A DNA stretch of 64,000 nucleotides, taken from NCBI RefSeq assembly GCF_014646115.1, contig NZ_BMMV01000001.1:62001-126000 (forward strand). The letters are read 5' to 3'. Position numbers and translations under genes: made by a program. Below the pieces are notes generated by a model that saw nothing but the letters and a program-made list of their open reading frames with translations, did no database searches and had not been told where the DNA came from. Below are positions 8,186-17,079 of this stretch, in pieces. How positions within the stretch are numbered: position 1 is the stretch's first letter; every line of letters begins with the position of its first letter. The DNA comes from Streptomyces camponoticapitis (GTDB lineage: Bacteria; Actinomycetota; Actinomycetes; Streptomycetales; Streptomycetaceae).

Positions 8186-9763
8186 CTACGGCCCCGGCCG
8201 CGGCGGCGCCGACGTGGTCTTCAGAGCCAGCCACAGCTCCATCCGCACATCCGGATCGTCCAGCGTGCGGCCCAGGATCTCCTCCACACGCCGCATGCGA
8301 TAACGAAGCGTATGCCGGTGGACGCCCAGATCCGCCGCGGCGGCGTCCCACTGACCGTGGCGCGAGAGCCAGGCCCTGAGGGAGTCCACCAGGTCGCCGC
8401 GCCCCTTGGCGTCGTGCTCGTACAGCGCGCGCAGCATGCCGTCCGCGAAGGCACGCACCGCGTCGTCCGCGAGGAGCGGCAGCAGCGACCCGGCCGCCAG
8501 CTCCTCGTGCTCCACCAGCGCGCGGCCCCGTCGGCGCGCGACGGACAGCGACTGTTCGGCCTGTTTGTACGCCCCTGCCGCCGCGATCGGCCCCGTCGGG
8601 GCGGAGAGACCGATGACGAGGCCGGCGTCGTCCGCCTCCTGGTCCTTGTACATCTCACAGGCGGCGGCGACCGCGCCCGCGTCCGCCGCGAGAACGACGA
8701 GCCGTTCGTCGCCGTCGGGCACGGCGAGCACGGCTTCCCCACCGTGCGCCGCCGACGCCTCCAGCGAGTCGGTCAGCGACTGGAGCGGATCGTCGGCGGC
8801 GGGGTCACGTGAATCGGACGCCGCCTCGGCCGGCTCGGCGACGATCAGGCGGAACGGGGCGTCCAGCAGCCCCCCGTACAGATCTCCCGCCACCGCCCGA
8901 GCATGGTCGGGCTGTCCTGAGAGGAGCATCCGCAACACCGCGGAGCCGAGCCTCTGCTCGGCCTCCTGAAGGGCGCGGGACCGCTCCGTGGTCAGCGTCA
9001 GGAGGGCGACCGCCGAGTGCACCGCGTACCGCTCCGCCGTGCCCAGCGCCGCCCCCGTACCGACGGCGAGGGCGCCCCGTACGCGCCGACCGGTGCCCAG
9101 TGACTGGAGCTCGACGCGGTCGTCCGGATCGCCGACCACGGCGCTGGCGGGCGCGGGGCGCTTCCGCAGGCGTTCCACCTCCGGCGTGAGCCGGGCGGCG
9201 CGGCGTGCCGCCCAGTCGGGCGCGGCGGCTACCACCGCGCCCGTCGCGTCGTACAGCGCGGCCCAGCCGTCGACGTCCGCGGCGAGGCGGGTGAGCAGCG
9301 CGGCGGGGCCTTCGGAGAGCGCGGCGCGGGTCAATTCCCGCTGTGCCTCGAAGCCCGCCGTGACCGCCCGGTACTGATCCGCCGCGATGGCCGCCGAGAC
9401 GGCCTTGCTGATGGCGAGGAAGGGGGTACGGCGCGGCACGGCCAGCAGCGGCAGCCCCTCCGCGCGGGCGGCGTCGACCAGAGCGTCCGGTATGTCCTCG
9501 TAATTGACGCCGACCGCGAAGCCGAGCCCGACGACGCCGGCGCCGACGAGGCGCCGTACGTAGCGCCGCATGGCCTCGGGGTCCTCCGCGTGCAGGGTGA
9601 CGGCCGTGACGAGCAGCAGCTCGCCGCCGTCCATGTACGGCACCGGGTCTTCGAGTTCACTGACGTGGGCCCAGCGCACCGGCGTATCGAGCCGGTCCTC
9701 ACCCGCGCGCACGGTGAGCTTGAGCGCCGAGTGCTGGATGAGGGAGGCGAGCGTGGGCGGCAT
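8186..9763 (-). CDS. PucR/CdaR-family transcriptional regulator
   Basis: Activator-type regulator of about 525 residues with three parts. An N-terminal PucR sensor domain covers roughly residues 5-125, a central GGDEF-like CdaR region roughly 280-400, and a C-terminal helix-turn-helix with the family pattern (DLGVHRHTLRYRMRRVEEILG) the last 60. Members govern purine, GABA, sugar-diacid and other catabolic genes, usually next to their own locus. Its neighbour downstream is the aldehyde dehydrogenase; gabT lies 3 kb away. The ATG at 9763 is preferred because the family begins with this MPPTLASL segment; ATG 9784 and the frame extended to 9895 are alternatives, none with a good Shine-Dalgarno. 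Confidence 0.88.
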   Translation of the reverse strand: MPPTLASLIQHSALKLTVRAGEDRLDTPVRWAHVSELEDPVPYMDGGELLLVTAVTLHAEDPEAMRRYVRRLVGAGVVGLGFAVGVNYEDIPDALVDAARAEGLPLLAVPRRTPFLAISKAVSAAIAADQYRAVTAGFEAQRELTRAALSEGPAALLTRLAADVDGWAALYDATGAVVAAAPDWAARRAARLTPEVERLRKRPAPASAVVGDPDDRVELQSLGTGRRVRGALAVGTGAALGTAERYAVHSAVALLTLTTERSRALQEAEQRLGSAVLRMLLSGQPDHARAVAGDLYGGLLDAPFRLIVAEPAEAASDSRDPAADDPLQSLTDSLEASAAHGGEAVLAVPDGDERLVVLAADAGAVAAACEMYKDQEADDAGLVIGLSAPTGPIAAAGAYKQAEQSLSVARRRGRALVEHEELAAGSLLPLLADDAVRAFADGMLRALYEHDAKGRGDLVDSLRAWLSRHGQWDAAAADLGVHRHTLRYRMRRVEEILGRTLDDPDVRMELWLALKTTSAPPRPGP

Positions 9764-9981
9764 GGCGGACCGTAGGACCTTCATGAAGAGGATGCGCGGG
9801 CATTTTCGCCGCCCCGTAGAAACGGCGTACCTCAATTCTGCCAGGGTGTACCAGAAGCGGGTACGGGCTCGGGTGATGCCGAGGGCGGGCGGCAAGGAAG
9901 CCGTGACCGAGCCGCCGGCCTCACCTCCTTACGTATGCGGATTGGCGTATGCGGATTGCGACGCGGTCGCTCCGGGGTCGC

Positions 9982-12390
9982 TCAGGTGCGGAGGTCCACC
10001 AGCATCGGCGGCGCGTGCTCCCCGCCGACCGTGGTCAGCGAGAGCACCGCGTGGCCGGCGGGCACGGAGTGGGCCAGTTCGGAGGCCGACCAGCGTTCGC
10101 GCTCGACCTCCCGCACCGTGACCGCCTCGGCGGTGGCCGCCTTGCCGGTCACCAGCCGTCGCATGAAGTGCACCGCCTTCGTGAGCGGCTCGTCGGAGAT
10201 GATCTGCCGGTTGGTGACGTCGCGGGTCTGGACCCACTCCGTGCCCCAGCTCTCCGCGAAGCGCCCGCCGTCCCACGGCCCGAGCCCGGAGAACGCCATG
10301 CGGCACCCCACCGCGCCGAGGAGCGGGCCGCGCAGCGGGTCCGGCACGTCTTCCAGCGTGCGCAGCGCCAGGACCACCCCGGCGTTCGCCGAGCGCAGCC
10401 GCTGGATGGCTCGGACCGAGTCGCCGGTCACCGTGTACGTCGCGTCGTCCAGGACGAGGCAGGCGAAGAGCGACCGGTCCGCGCGGGCGAGCGCGGCGTC
10501 GGTGAACTGGGCGAGAAGCAGCCGGGCGATGATCCGTGACGCCTCGGCGTGGCCCCGTTCGGGCAGGTCGATCCTGACCCTCAGCGGATGCTCGATGGCC
10601 CGCAGCGAGAAGGACCGGCTGCTGCCGTCCGTACGGAAGAAGTCGGCGAAGGCGGGCCGGTCCAGGAAGGCGAGCCGTTCGGCCAGGAGCACACCGATGT
10701 CGTCGCCGCGCGTCGCCTGCCGCTCGCGCGCGTCCAGCTCGCGAAGCTGCGCGGCAGCGCCGGGGTCGCCGGACGCCTCCAGCGCGGTGCGCAGGGACTG
10801 CAGTGCCGTGGGGGAGCCGCCGATCAGTTCGCGCAGTTCCGGTACGGCGGGGAAGCGCCCGTGGACGCTGCGGTAGGGGCCGATGAGCTGGGCGAGCGCG
10901 GTGGCGGCCCGGCGCCTGTCCCCGCCGGGAAGACCGGCCGCCAGATCGCCCACGAGTGCCTCCGAGAGCGTCCTCGCGGCCTCGTCGGGGTCGTCGGCAC
11001 TCCCGTAGAGGTCCAGGTCGTGGGTGGCGTCGGGGCGGCCGACGGCGATCACGAGGTCGAAGGAGTCGTCGGGGGCGAGCGCCGCCCCGTCGGCGGTGAC
11101 GGCGACGACAGCGGCGCGGTTGGCCAGCGCCTGGAGGCAGAGCGACTCGACGACGGGGCGGACCAGCCGGACCGTCTTGCCGGAGCCCGCGGGCCCGACG
11201 GCGAGCAGCGACGTGCCGAGCAGCCCCGGCTCCAGGGCGACGCCGGTGGTGCGCCGCGCGTACGGGTTGCGGGGATGGTCCGCCGCGGTGCCGATCCTGA
11301 CCTGCCCGGTGGCGAGATCGTGGTGCGCCGTACGCAGCGGCAGGTCACGTACACCCGAAGGGTGCCCGCAGGCGCCCGCCCCGTGCGCGCGGACGGTGTC
11401 GGTGAACGCGGGCAGCCGTTCGGGGCGGGTACGGACTCCCTGCCAGGCGCGGCGGATCCGCGCGTAGTCGACGTCGCTGAGGGTGCCGCGGTGCACGGCG
11501 TCGGCGAGCTTGGCGGCGGCTTCGGTAAGTCCGGCGGCGCGGAGTTCGGGCCAGTCCGCGGGGTCGGCATCGGCCGGCGTCGGTGGCGGGGGCAGCTCGT
11601 CCGGGGTGGCCATCCCGAGGCGGCGCCGTACGGGGGGCCAGATGCCGACCCGCCCGATGACAGCCAGTACGGCGGCGACGAGCAGGACGTAGTAGACGTT
11701 CGAGACCCAGGTGAGCCAGGTGACGGTGCGCGGCATCTCGCGCCAGAAACCAGGCAGCAGTACGAAGAGCGGCCACAGTGGCACTCCGTAGCGCCGCCAG
11801 ACCTCGTTCCAGTTGCCGATACGGCCGAAGCCGACGGCGAGCAGGCTGATGACGAGGGCGTAGTAGAGATAGCTCGCCGCGACGTACAGCTCCACGTGGG
11901 GACTGCTCTGGGACCGCCATTCCTCAGGGGTCAGCCACTGGATCGGCAGGAGCCACCAGCTGTCGCCGAAGATCCACCAGCCGCCCAGATAGCCGTTCCA
12001 GAGCAGGGACCAGACGAGCCAGCCGCAGAGGTAGGCGACGAGAGCGCCGCTGAAGAGTTGACGCGCCGGTACCTGGTCGGGCTCCTCCGGGGGGCGCGGG
12101 CGGTGGCCGAGGCGCCAGATGCCCGGTTCGGCCTCGGGGCGGGGAATCCGCAGCCAGTCGGCCACGGAAGCGCCGATGCCCGGCGCCGGCGCGTGCGTCG
12201 GCGAGGGGGGCAGCGCGGGCGGCGCGGCATTCCCCTTCGGGGCGGAGGCCGCGGGCGGGTCGGCCGGCGATCCCGGGGCGAACGGTGGCGGCGCCGACGG
12301 CGGCGTGGGGGGCTGGGGCGGTGGCCCCGCCGGACGGGGCACGGGATTGGCTCGTGTGCCGCGCGGGTCGTGCGTGCCGTCGGTGTTCAT
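9982..12390 (-). CDS. Membrane-anchored P-loop ATPase of unknown role (VirD4/HerA-like architecture)
   Basis: An 802-residue protein I cannot assign to a studied family. Residues 1-75 are a Pro/Ala-rich disordered tail. About residues 112-250 hold four or five Trp-rich membrane segments. The cytoplasmic remainder has a Walker A (GPAGSGKT, 399-406) and a Walker B-like strand ending in LDDA (641-650) with some 240 residues between them, as in FtsK/VirD4/HerA motor ATPases. No relaxase, mating-pair or phage gene is nearby. It is divergent from gabT and upstream of pucR on the same strand. A DNA or protein pump, or a conserved streptomycete membrane ATPase of another role, are all possible. The start has AGGGG just upstream. 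Confidence 0.75.
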   Translation of the reverse strand: MNTDGTHDPRGTRANPVPRPAGPPPQPPTPPSAPPPFAPGSPADPPAASAPKGNAAPPALPPSPTHAPAPGIGASVADWLRIPRPEAEPGIWRLGHRPRPPEEPDQVPARQLFSGALVAYLCGWLVWSLLWNGYLGGWWIFGDSWWLLPIQWLTPEEWRSQSSPHVELYVAASYLYYALVISLLAVGFGRIGNWNEVWRRYGVPLWPLFVLLPGFWREMPRTVTWLTWVSNVYYVLLVAAVLAVIGRVGIWPPVRRRLGMATPDELPPPPTPADADPADWPELRAAGLTEAAAKLADAVHRGTLSDVDYARIRRAWQGVRTRPERLPAFTDTVRAHGAGACGHPSGVRDLPLRTAHHDLATGQVRIGTAADHPRNPYARRTTGVALEPGLLGTSLLAVGPAGSGKTVRLVRPVVESLCLQALANRAAVVAVTADGAALAPDDSFDLVIAVGRPDATHDLDLYGSADDPDEAARTLSEALVGDLAAGLPGGDRRRAATALAQLIGPYRSVHGRFPAVPELRELIGGSPTALQSLRTALEASGDPGAAAQLRELDARERQATRGDDIGVLLAERLAFLDRPAFADFFRTDGSSRSFSLRAIEHPLRVRIDLPERGHAEASRIIARLLLAQFTDAALARADRSLFACLVLDDATYTVTGDSVRAIQRLRSANAGVVLALRTLEDVPDPLRGPLLGAVGCRMAFSGLGPWDGGRFAESWGTEWVQTRDVTNRQIISDEPLTKAVHFMRRLVTGKAATAEAVTVREVERERWSASELAHSVPAGHAVLSLTTVGGEHAPPMLVDLRT

Positions 12391-12532
12391 GAACCCCTGT
12401 CCCCTGACCAGCCAGGTCCGCTCTGTACAGGCCTCAATCTAGTGCCCGTGCACGGGGAGTTCACCGTTGCGGCCGTACGGAGTGTTGGTCTCGGACCCTC
12501 TGGATCGTGTGAGAGGGGCCGCCCCGTCCTAT

Positions 12533-12547
12533 GTCCGTGGCGGACAA
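12533..12547. promoter_or_regulatory. Inverted repeat upstream of gabT, candidate PucR-type site
   Basis: TGTCCG and CGGACA arms separated by TGG (12532-12546) form a dyad about 130 bases upstream of the gabT start. The words GTCCGTGGC and CGGACAA recur in the leader of the aldehyde dehydrogenase at 7972-7992. Confidence 0.4.
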
Positions 12548-12673
12548 CGACACGCCGCGGATGCTCCCGAACGGCGCATGCCCGCCGCCCGCCTCCGCCC
12601 CTAGCCTGCGAAGTGAAGGCAGACGCGAGCACGCCGGACACGTAGCGTCCGGAACCACCCCCAGGAGCCCCTC

Positions 12674-14008
12674 ATGACCGCAATCCCGCAGGAGCGGCGC
12701 ATCGTCACCGCCGTCCCCGGTCCCAAGTCGCTGGAGCTGCAGAACCGCCGTACCGCCGCGGTCGCCGCCGGAGTGGGATCCGTGATGCCCGTCTTCGCGG
12801 CCCGCGCGAGCGGCGGCGTCGTCGAGGACGTGGACGGCAACAGCTTCATCGACTTCGGGTCCGGCATCGCGGTGACGTCCGTCGGTTCCTCCGCGGAGGC
12901 CGTCGTACGCCGCGCCACGGCCCAGCTCGCCGACTTCACCCACACGTGTTTCATGGTCACGCCGTACGAGGGCTACGTGGAGGTCTGTGAACAGCTCGCC
13001 GAGCTGACCCCGGGCGACCACGCCAAGAAGTCCGCGCTGTTCAACTCGGGCGCCGAGGCCGTCGAGAACGCCGTGAAGATCGCGCGCTCGTACACGAAGC
13101 GGCAGGCGGTCGTGGTCTTCGACCACGGCTACCACGGCCGCACGAACCTCACGATGGCACTGACCTCGAAGAACATGCCGTACAAGCACGGCTTCGGCCC
13201 GTTCGCCCCGGAGATCTACCGCGTCCCCGTCGCGTACGGCTACCGCTGGCCGACCGGCCCGGAGAACGCCGGCGCCGAGGCCTCCGCCCTGGCCATCGAC
13301 CAGATCAACAAGCAGATCGGCGCGGAGAACGTCGCGGCGATCCTCATCGAGCCGCTGCTCGGCGAGGGTGGCTTCATCGAGCCGGCGAAGGGCTTCCTGC
13401 CCGCGCTCGCGAAGTTCGCCAAGGACAACGGCATCGTCTTCGTCGCGGACGAGATCCAGTCCGGTTTCTGCCGGACGGGGCAGTGGTTCGCGTGTGAGGA
13501 CGAGGGTGTCGTACCCGACCTGATCACCACGGCGAAGGGCATCGCCGGCGGGCTGCCGCTCGCCGCCGTCACGGGGCGTGCGGAGATCATGGACGCGCCG
13601 CACTCGGGCGGCCTCGGCGGTACGTACGGCGGGAACCCGGTGGCCTGCGCCGCCGCGCTCGGCGCCATCGAGACGATGCGCGAGCTGGACCTCGTGGCGA
13701 AGGCCAGGCGCATCGAGGAGATCATGAAGCCTCGTCTCAAGGAGATGGCCGAGAAGTTCGACGTCATCGGCGACGTACGGGGCCGTGGCGCGATGCTCGC
13801 GCTCGAACTGGTCAAGGACCGGGACACGAAGGAGCCGAACCCGGAGGCGACGGCCGCGCTCGCCAAGGCGTGCCACGTGGAAGGGCTGTTGGTCCTCACC
13901 ACCGGCACGTACAGCAACGTGCTCCGCTTCCTGCCGCCACTGGTGATCGGCGAGGACCTCCTTACGGAGGGCCTGGACATCCTGGAGCAGGCGCTCGCCG
14001 GACTCTGA
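12674..14008 (+). CDS. gabT: 4-aminobutyrate aminotransferase
   Basis: PLP-dependent class III aminotransferase that moves the amino group of GABA to 2-oxoglutarate, giving succinic semialdehyde and glutamate. The 444-residue protein shows NSGAEAVENAVKIAR around 124-138 (phosphate/cofactor contact), DEIQSG with Asp259 (PLP N1 contact) and TTAKGIAGG with the Schiff-base Lys288. The start has AGGAG 8 bases upstream. With the polyamine import and dehydrogenase genes and the nearby ALDH it would complete the route from putrescine to succinate. 5-aminovalerate is a possible alternative substrate. Confidence 0.92.
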   Translation: MTAIPQERRIVTAVPGPKSLELQNRRTAAVAAGVGSVMPVFAARASGGVVEDVDGNSFIDFGSGIAVTSVGSSAEAVVRRATAQLADFTHTCFMVTPYEGYVEVCEQLAELTPGDHAKKSALFNSGAEAVENAVKIARSYTKRQAVVVFDHGYHGRTNLTMALTSKNMPYKHGFGPFAPEIYRVPVAYGYRWPTGPENAGAEASALAIDQINKQIGAENVAAILIEPLLGEGGFIEPAKGFLPALAKFAKDNGIVFVADEIQSGFCRTGQWFACEDEGVVPDLITTAKGIAGGLPLAAVTGRAEIMDAPHSGGLGGTYGGNPVACAAALGAIETMRELDLVAKARRIEEIMKPRLKEMAEKFDVIGDVRGRGAMLALELVKDRDTKEPNPEATAALAKACHVEGLLVLTTGTYSNVLRFLPPLVIGEDLLTEGLDILEQALAGL

Positions 14009-14031
14009 CCGTACGAGGCGGGCCACCGCAG

Positions 14032-14065
14032 GCCCCGCCCCGTATGCCGGCCCCCGGGGCGGGGC
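14032..14065 (+). terminator. Terminator of gabT
   Basis: An 11-bp perfect G/C stem (14032-14042 with 14055-14065) with a 12-base loop, 24 bases after the gabT stop. Confidence 0.65.
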
Positions 14066-14146
14066 TGTGAAGAAGGTGTGCGGGGCCCATGGCGGGTTCA
14101 GCTTCCCGCTGTCGGACCTCGCGGCCCTGACGTACGGTTTCGGCAG

Positions 14147-15016
14147 ATGAAAGAAACACCCCGCTCGCAGGAGACTGCGGGCGACCCCACGGCGGCGCTT
14201 CCCCGGCTCCGTCCTGGTCGCGTCCTCGGACGCACTGGAGCACCCAGCTCCGGAATTCCTCACCGATCGGACGGCCGCCCGCCCCAAACCCCCCGGGGCG
14301 CGCGGCGACCCGATCCCGGCGGCCGTCTCGGAACTACCCCCCCTGTTCCGGGGCGGCCGGCATTCTTCTCCGGGCGCTTCGGCTCAGCAGGCCCCGTCCG
14401 CCCCGGCCCCGTCGCTCCCCTCGGGGCGTTCGCCCTCTGCGCCGTTCTCTTCGCGCTCGTCACCTGGCAGGTCGTCGCCGGTGGCCCGCTCCGTAACGCC
14501 GATGAGCTCCTGGGCCACGACACCTTCCGACGCGGCCCCGCCGGACTGACGGAATTCCTGGCCGATCTCGGCGGGATGCCGGTGGCCCTGCCGGTCCTGG
14601 CCGTGGCGGTCGGATACGCGGTGTGGCGGGGGCACCGTGCGCGGGCGGTGGCGGTCGTGCTGGCCATGGCAGCCGTACCGGTGCTCGTTATCCCCCTCAA
14701 GCTGTGGATCGACCGGACGGGGCCGCTCACGACGGAGTCCGGCTACTACCCCTCGGGACACACGGCGACCGCCATGGTCGCCTACTGCGGCGCCGCGCTG
14801 CTGTTGCGGCCCCGTACGGGGCGCGAATGGGCGATGCCCGTCGCCGCGGTGCTCAGTGCGGCGACAGGCATCGGTCTGGTGCTACGGGGCTACCACTGGC
14901 CGCTCGACGTGGTCGGCAGCTGGCTGCTCTGCGGCATGGTGCTGGCCCTGTTGGTGACGGCCCTGCGGTGCATCGACAACCGCAGGGCCGCCGGCTCGGG
15001 GACGGACGACGCCTAG
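14147..15016 (+). CDS. PAP2-superfamily membrane phosphatase
   Basis: Membrane phosphatase of the PAP2 fold, acting on a lipid phosphate or pyrophosphate. The 289-residue protein starts with about 75 Pro/Arg-rich residues, followed by five or six membrane helices. The PAP2 motifs are KLWIDRTGP (motif 1), PSGHTA (motif 2) and RGYHWPLDV (motif 3, with the His and Asp). The Ser that usually opens motif 3 is replaced, which is tolerated in the family. The ATG at 14147 is chosen because an upstream start at 14078 would lie only 12 bases beyond the gabT terminator; neither has a strong Shine-Dalgarno. Possible substrates are phosphatidic acid or undecaprenyl pyrophosphate. Confidence 0.82.
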   Translation: MKETPRSQETAGDPTAALPRLRPGRVLGRTGAPSSGIPHRSDGRPPQTPRGARRPDPGGRLGTTPPVPGRPAFFSGRFGSAGPVRPGPVAPLGAFALCAVLFALVTWQVVAGGPLRNADELLGHDTFRRGPAGLTEFLADLGGMPVALPVLAVAVGYAVWRGHRARAVAVVLAMAAVPVLVIPLKLWIDRTGPLTTESGYYPSGHTATAMVAYCGAALLLRPRTGREWAMPVAAVLSAATGIGLVLRGYHWPLDVVGSWLLCGMVLALLVTALRCIDNRRAAGSGTDDA

Positions 15017-15041
15017 GGCGAGGGGCGCCTTGTGGGCCGGC

Positions 15042-16871
15042 TCAGCTTCCGAAGTACGCGTCGAAGTTCCTGGAGAACTCCCACTGGTTGAAGCGGTCCC
15101 AGTTGATCGACCAGGTCATCAGCCCGCGCAGGGCGGGCCACGTGCCGTGTGTCTGGTACGACCCGCAGTTGGTCTTCTTCGTCAGGCAGTCCAGGGCTTT
15201 GTTCACCTCGGACGGGGTGGTGTGGCCGTTGCCCGCCTGCTGCGACGCCGGGAGTCCGATCGCCACCTGGCCCGGGTCGAGCGCCGGGAAGACCTTGGTT
15301 GTGTCCCCCGCCACCGGGAAGCCGGTGAGCAGCATGTCGGTCATCGCGATGTGGAAATCGGCGCCGCCCATGGTGTGGTACTGGTTGTCGAGCCCCATGA
15401 TCGGCCCCGAGTTGTAGTCCTGGACGTGCAGCAGGGTGAGGTCGTCGCGCAGGGCGTGGATGACGGGGAGATACGCCCCCGCGCGCGGGTCCTGGCCGCC
15501 GAAGGGGCCGGATCCGTAGAACTGGTAGCCGAGCTGGACGAAGAACGTCTCCGGAGCCATCGTGAGCACGAAGTCCGCCCCGTACTTGGCCTTCAGGCTC
15601 TTCACGGCGGAGATCAGGTTGACGATGACGGGGCTCGTCGGGTTGCGGAAATCGGTGTCGCCGTTGTTGAGGGAGAGCGAGTGGCCCTCGAAGTCGATGT
15701 CGAGACCGTCGAGGCCGTACTCATCGATGATCTTGGATACGGAACTCACGAAGGCGTCGCGGGCGGCGGTCGAGGCGAGCTGGACCTGACCGTTCTGGCC
15801 CCCGATGGAGATCAGGACCTTCTTCCCGGCGGCCTGCTTGCCCTTGATGGCGGCCTTGAACTCGGCGGGTGACTCGACGTTCGGGCATTCGGCGACAGGG
15901 CACAGGCTGAAGCGGATGTCCCCCGAGGTGACCGACGTCGGCTCGCCGAAGGCGAGGTTGATGACGTCCCACGAGGCGGGCACGTCGGCCATGCGCGTGT
16001 AGCCGGAGCCGTTGGCGAAGCTGGAGTGGAGATAGCCGACCAGGGCGTGGGCGGGGAGGTCCGACTCGTTGCCGCCGCCGTCCGCGGGCCGGGTGGTCGC
16101 GGTGACGACGGAGGAGAGCGGGGAGCGGCCGGCGGCGTTGGTGGCGGAGACCTGGAAACGGTAGGCGGTCGCGGGGCTGAGCCCCGTGACGGTGGTCGAC
16201 GTACCGGTGACGTTCAGGTTCGGGGCGCCGTCGCGGTGCACCGTGTAGCCGGTCGCGCCGGGCACGGGTGACCAGGCGAGGCCGACCGAGGACGCGGTGA
16301 CTGTCGATGACCTGAGGCCTGCGGGGGCGGCGGCGGGGGGCTGCCCGGTCTCGCCGCCCGGCCCGACGAGGCTGAGGTCGTCGACGTGGTAGGCGGGGGT
16401 TCCGTACCAACCGTTGCTGTAGAGGGTCACGGACGTGGTGGCGGGGCCGGTACGGAAGGAGGTGGTGAGTTTCTGCCAACTCGGCGCGGACGGGGTCCAT
16501 GTTGAGACGTCGGCGGTGCCGGTGCCGGAGGCGCCGAGGTAGACGTAGCTTCCCTGGACCCAGGCGCTCAGGGTGTACGCCGAGTCGGGCCGGACCGTGA
16601 CGGTCTGGCTGCATTTCGCGTTGTCGCTGCCCGCCGGGGTGGCCTTCAGCGCGGCGGCGCCGCCGTGCACGGGGGTGCTGACGGCCACGCCGCTGCCGCT
16701 CGTGCAACTCCAGCCGGTGAGGCCGGACTCGAAGCCGCCGTTGGTGGCGATGTCCGCATCGGCCGCGCGTGCCGTCTCGGCGGAGACGACGAGACCGCCG
16801 GCGGTGAGTACGGCCGCCGCGAACGCGGCCACAAGTCTGGGGTACCGAGAAGGTCGTCTGCTGCCTACCAC
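15042..16871 (-). CDS. Secreted GH18 chitinase with carbohydrate-binding and FnIII modules
   Basis: Extracellular chitinase of 609 residues. A signal peptide cleaves near ETARA (about residue 36). A jelly-roll carbohydrate-binding module (about 40-170), a fibronectin type III domain (about 183-262) and a GH18 barrel (about 275-605) follow, with the catalytic signature DGLDIDFE at 388-395 (acid Glu395). It would release chito-oligosaccharides that feed N-acetylglucosamine uptake and DasR signalling. The GTG start has GGAGG 5 bases upstream. Its promoter region carries chitinase-type repeats (see 16918-16949). Confidence 0.95.
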   Translation of the reverse strand: MVGSRRPSRYPRLVAAFAAAVLTAGGLVVSAETARAADADIATNGGFESGLTGWSCTSGSGVAVSTPVHGGAAALKATPAGSDNAKCSQTVTVRPDSAYTLSAWVQGSYVYLGASGTGTADVSTWTPSAPSWQKLTTSFRTGPATTSVTLYSNGWYGTPAYHVDDLSLVGPGGETGQPPAAAPAGLRSSTVTASSVGLAWSPVPGATGYTVHRDGAPNLNVTGTSTTVTGLSPATAYRFQVSATNAAGRSPLSSVVTATTRPADGGGNESDLPAHALVGYLHSSFANGSGYTRMADVPASWDVINLAFGEPTSVTSGDIRFSLCPVAECPNVESPAEFKAAIKGKQAAGKKVLISIGGQNGQVQLASTAARDAFVSSVSKIIDEYGLDGLDIDFEGHSLSLNNGDTDFRNPTSPVIVNLISAVKSLKAKYGADFVLTMAPETFFVQLGYQFYGSGPFGGQDPRAGAYLPVIHALRDDLTLLHVQDYNSGPIMGLDNQYHTMGGADFHIAMTDMLLTGFPVAGDTTKVFPALDPGQVAIGLPASQQAGNGHTTPSEVNKALDCLTKKTNCGSYQTHGTWPALRGLMTWSINWDRFNQWEFSRNFDAYFGS

Positions 16872-16917
16872 AACTGCCTCCGGGCATCGCGGAATTGAGT
16901 GACCGAGCCGGGCACAA

Positions 16918-16949
16918 CATGGTCCAGACCAATCATGTTGTCAAGACCT
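16918..16949 (-). promoter_or_regulatory. Chitinase promoter with DasR-like direct repeats
   Basis: TGGTCCAGACCA (16920-16931) and TTGTCAAGACCT (16938-16949) match the 12-bp chitinase direct repeat TGGTCCAGACCT at 11 and 10 of 12 positions. The first also resembles the DasR-responsive element core. On the coding (minus) strand TTGACA (16938-16943 region) forms a -35, and a CATGTT about 17 bases later is a plausible -10, so the first repeat sits inside the spacer. This is the layout known for N-acetylglucosamine-controlled chitinase genes. Confidence 0.7.
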
Positions 16950-17079
16950 CTGGCGCTCTACGGCTCCGACTGCCGAACCCCTCCAGGGGGTCTCATCCGC
17001 CGCCCCAGCGCCCGACGGGGGCGGCGCGACGCACGAGAGTCCGCACCTCACACACCCCTTGCCCCCGCCCGCTCAGCAG

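Noticed and set aside
10549..12645. A 698-codon plus-strand open frame opposite the membrane ATPase gene
   Set aside because: Gly/Arg-rich composition without motifs, whereas the minus strand encodes Walker motifs and membrane helices.
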